DNA from: Chryseobacterium camelliae
GTDB taxonomy: Bacteria > Bacteroidota > Bacteroidia > Flavobacteriales > Weeksellaceae
Assembly (NCBI RefSeq): GCF_027920545.1
Contig: NZ_CP115859.1
Coordinates: forward strand, 1,116,001 to 1,180,000
DNA length: 64,000 bases
Reading direction: 5' to 3'
Position 1 is the stretch's first letter. Each line of letters begins with the position of its first letter. The notes beneath the pieces were generated by a model. It worked only from the letters and a program-made list of their open reading frames with translations. It was not told where the DNA came from and ran no database searches. The position numbers and the translations under genes were made by a program. Positions 63,959 through 64,000 of this stretch are shown piece by piece.

Positions 63959-64000
63959 TTATCTAAATAATCTTTTTTCGAGCCCAAACTTTTGCATTAC
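63959..64000 (-). CDS. 3' end of upstream gene, probably WbpG/WbuX-type N-acetyl sugar amidotransferase
   Basis: The minus strand reads codons ending VMQKFGLEKRLFR and stop TAA at 63959-63961. Only 13 residues lie inside the window, so identity rests on context: in known clusters the amidotransferase lies directly before hisH and hisF homologues. The one-base gap to the HisH-like ATG shows an operon. Confidence 0.55.
   Translation of the reverse strand, partial: VMQKFGLEKRLFR

Overview
The window looks like chromosome of a Bacteroidota bacterium, most likely a Chryseobacterium-like member of the Flavobacteriia. The DNA is AT-rich. There is a PorX regulator of the type IX secretion system (T9SS), a T9SS C-terminal sorting domain, a fused LpxC/FabZ, and repeated TAnnTTTG promoter elements in place of classical -10 boxes. 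Genus placement is inference from protein character, not from a marker gene. I saw no rRNA, tRNA, CRISPR array, transposase or phage gene.

Region 1 (1-24 kb) is mostly housekeeping. It carries a truncated ABC exporter, LptB with an unusual C-terminal extension, HemB, a tiny secreted protein that is almost only a T9SS sorting domain, and a NatA/NatB-like ABC pair. A short operon of unknown exported proteins, a PAS-LuxR regulator and a small beta-barrel protein follow. Next come sucD and the lipid A operon lpxD-lpxC/fabZ-lpxA-(unknown)-efp-lpxD2 with a clear promoter, then an HD phosphohydrolase, porX, exonuclease III, an RlpA-like protein, rimO and rfbC.

Region 2 (24.7-39.3 kb) is a Wzx/Wzy-type capsule or exopolysaccharide cluster transcribed leftward. 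It has two initiating sugar-phosphate transferases, a Wzc-like tyrosine kinase, a flippase, a polymerase, five glycosyltransferases, two acetyltransferases, and two sugar-nucleotide epimerases resembling GDP-mannose 3,5-epimerase and dTDP-L-rhamnose 4-epimerase. No Wza export channel is present; a DUF3575-like outer-membrane protein sits beside wzc.

Region 3 (39.4-45.4 kb) is the most unusual part. Two paralogous small secreted subunits, a PapD-like periplasmic chaperone, a two-domain secreted protein whose C-terminal half resembles the subunits, and a 934-residue usher-like outer-membrane protein form a leftward locus. I interpret it as a chaperone-usher-like fibre assembly system of Bacteroidota.

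Region 4 (45.7-54.6 kb) combines a YaiO-like outer-membrane protein with a convergent operon of a very large hybrid histidine kinase, a single-domain response regulator, a membrane-anchored HEAT-repeat protein and a processive GT2 synthase. This suggests a regulated synthase-dependent exopolysaccharide system.

Region 5 (54.8-64 kb) is an O-antigen-type cluster. HisH- and HisF-like proteins, FnlA, FnlB and FnlC point to an L-FucNAc-derived sugar, probably with an acetamidino group. WbuB, a WbpV-like reductase, a PglC-like transferase and a PglE-like aminotransferase complete it.
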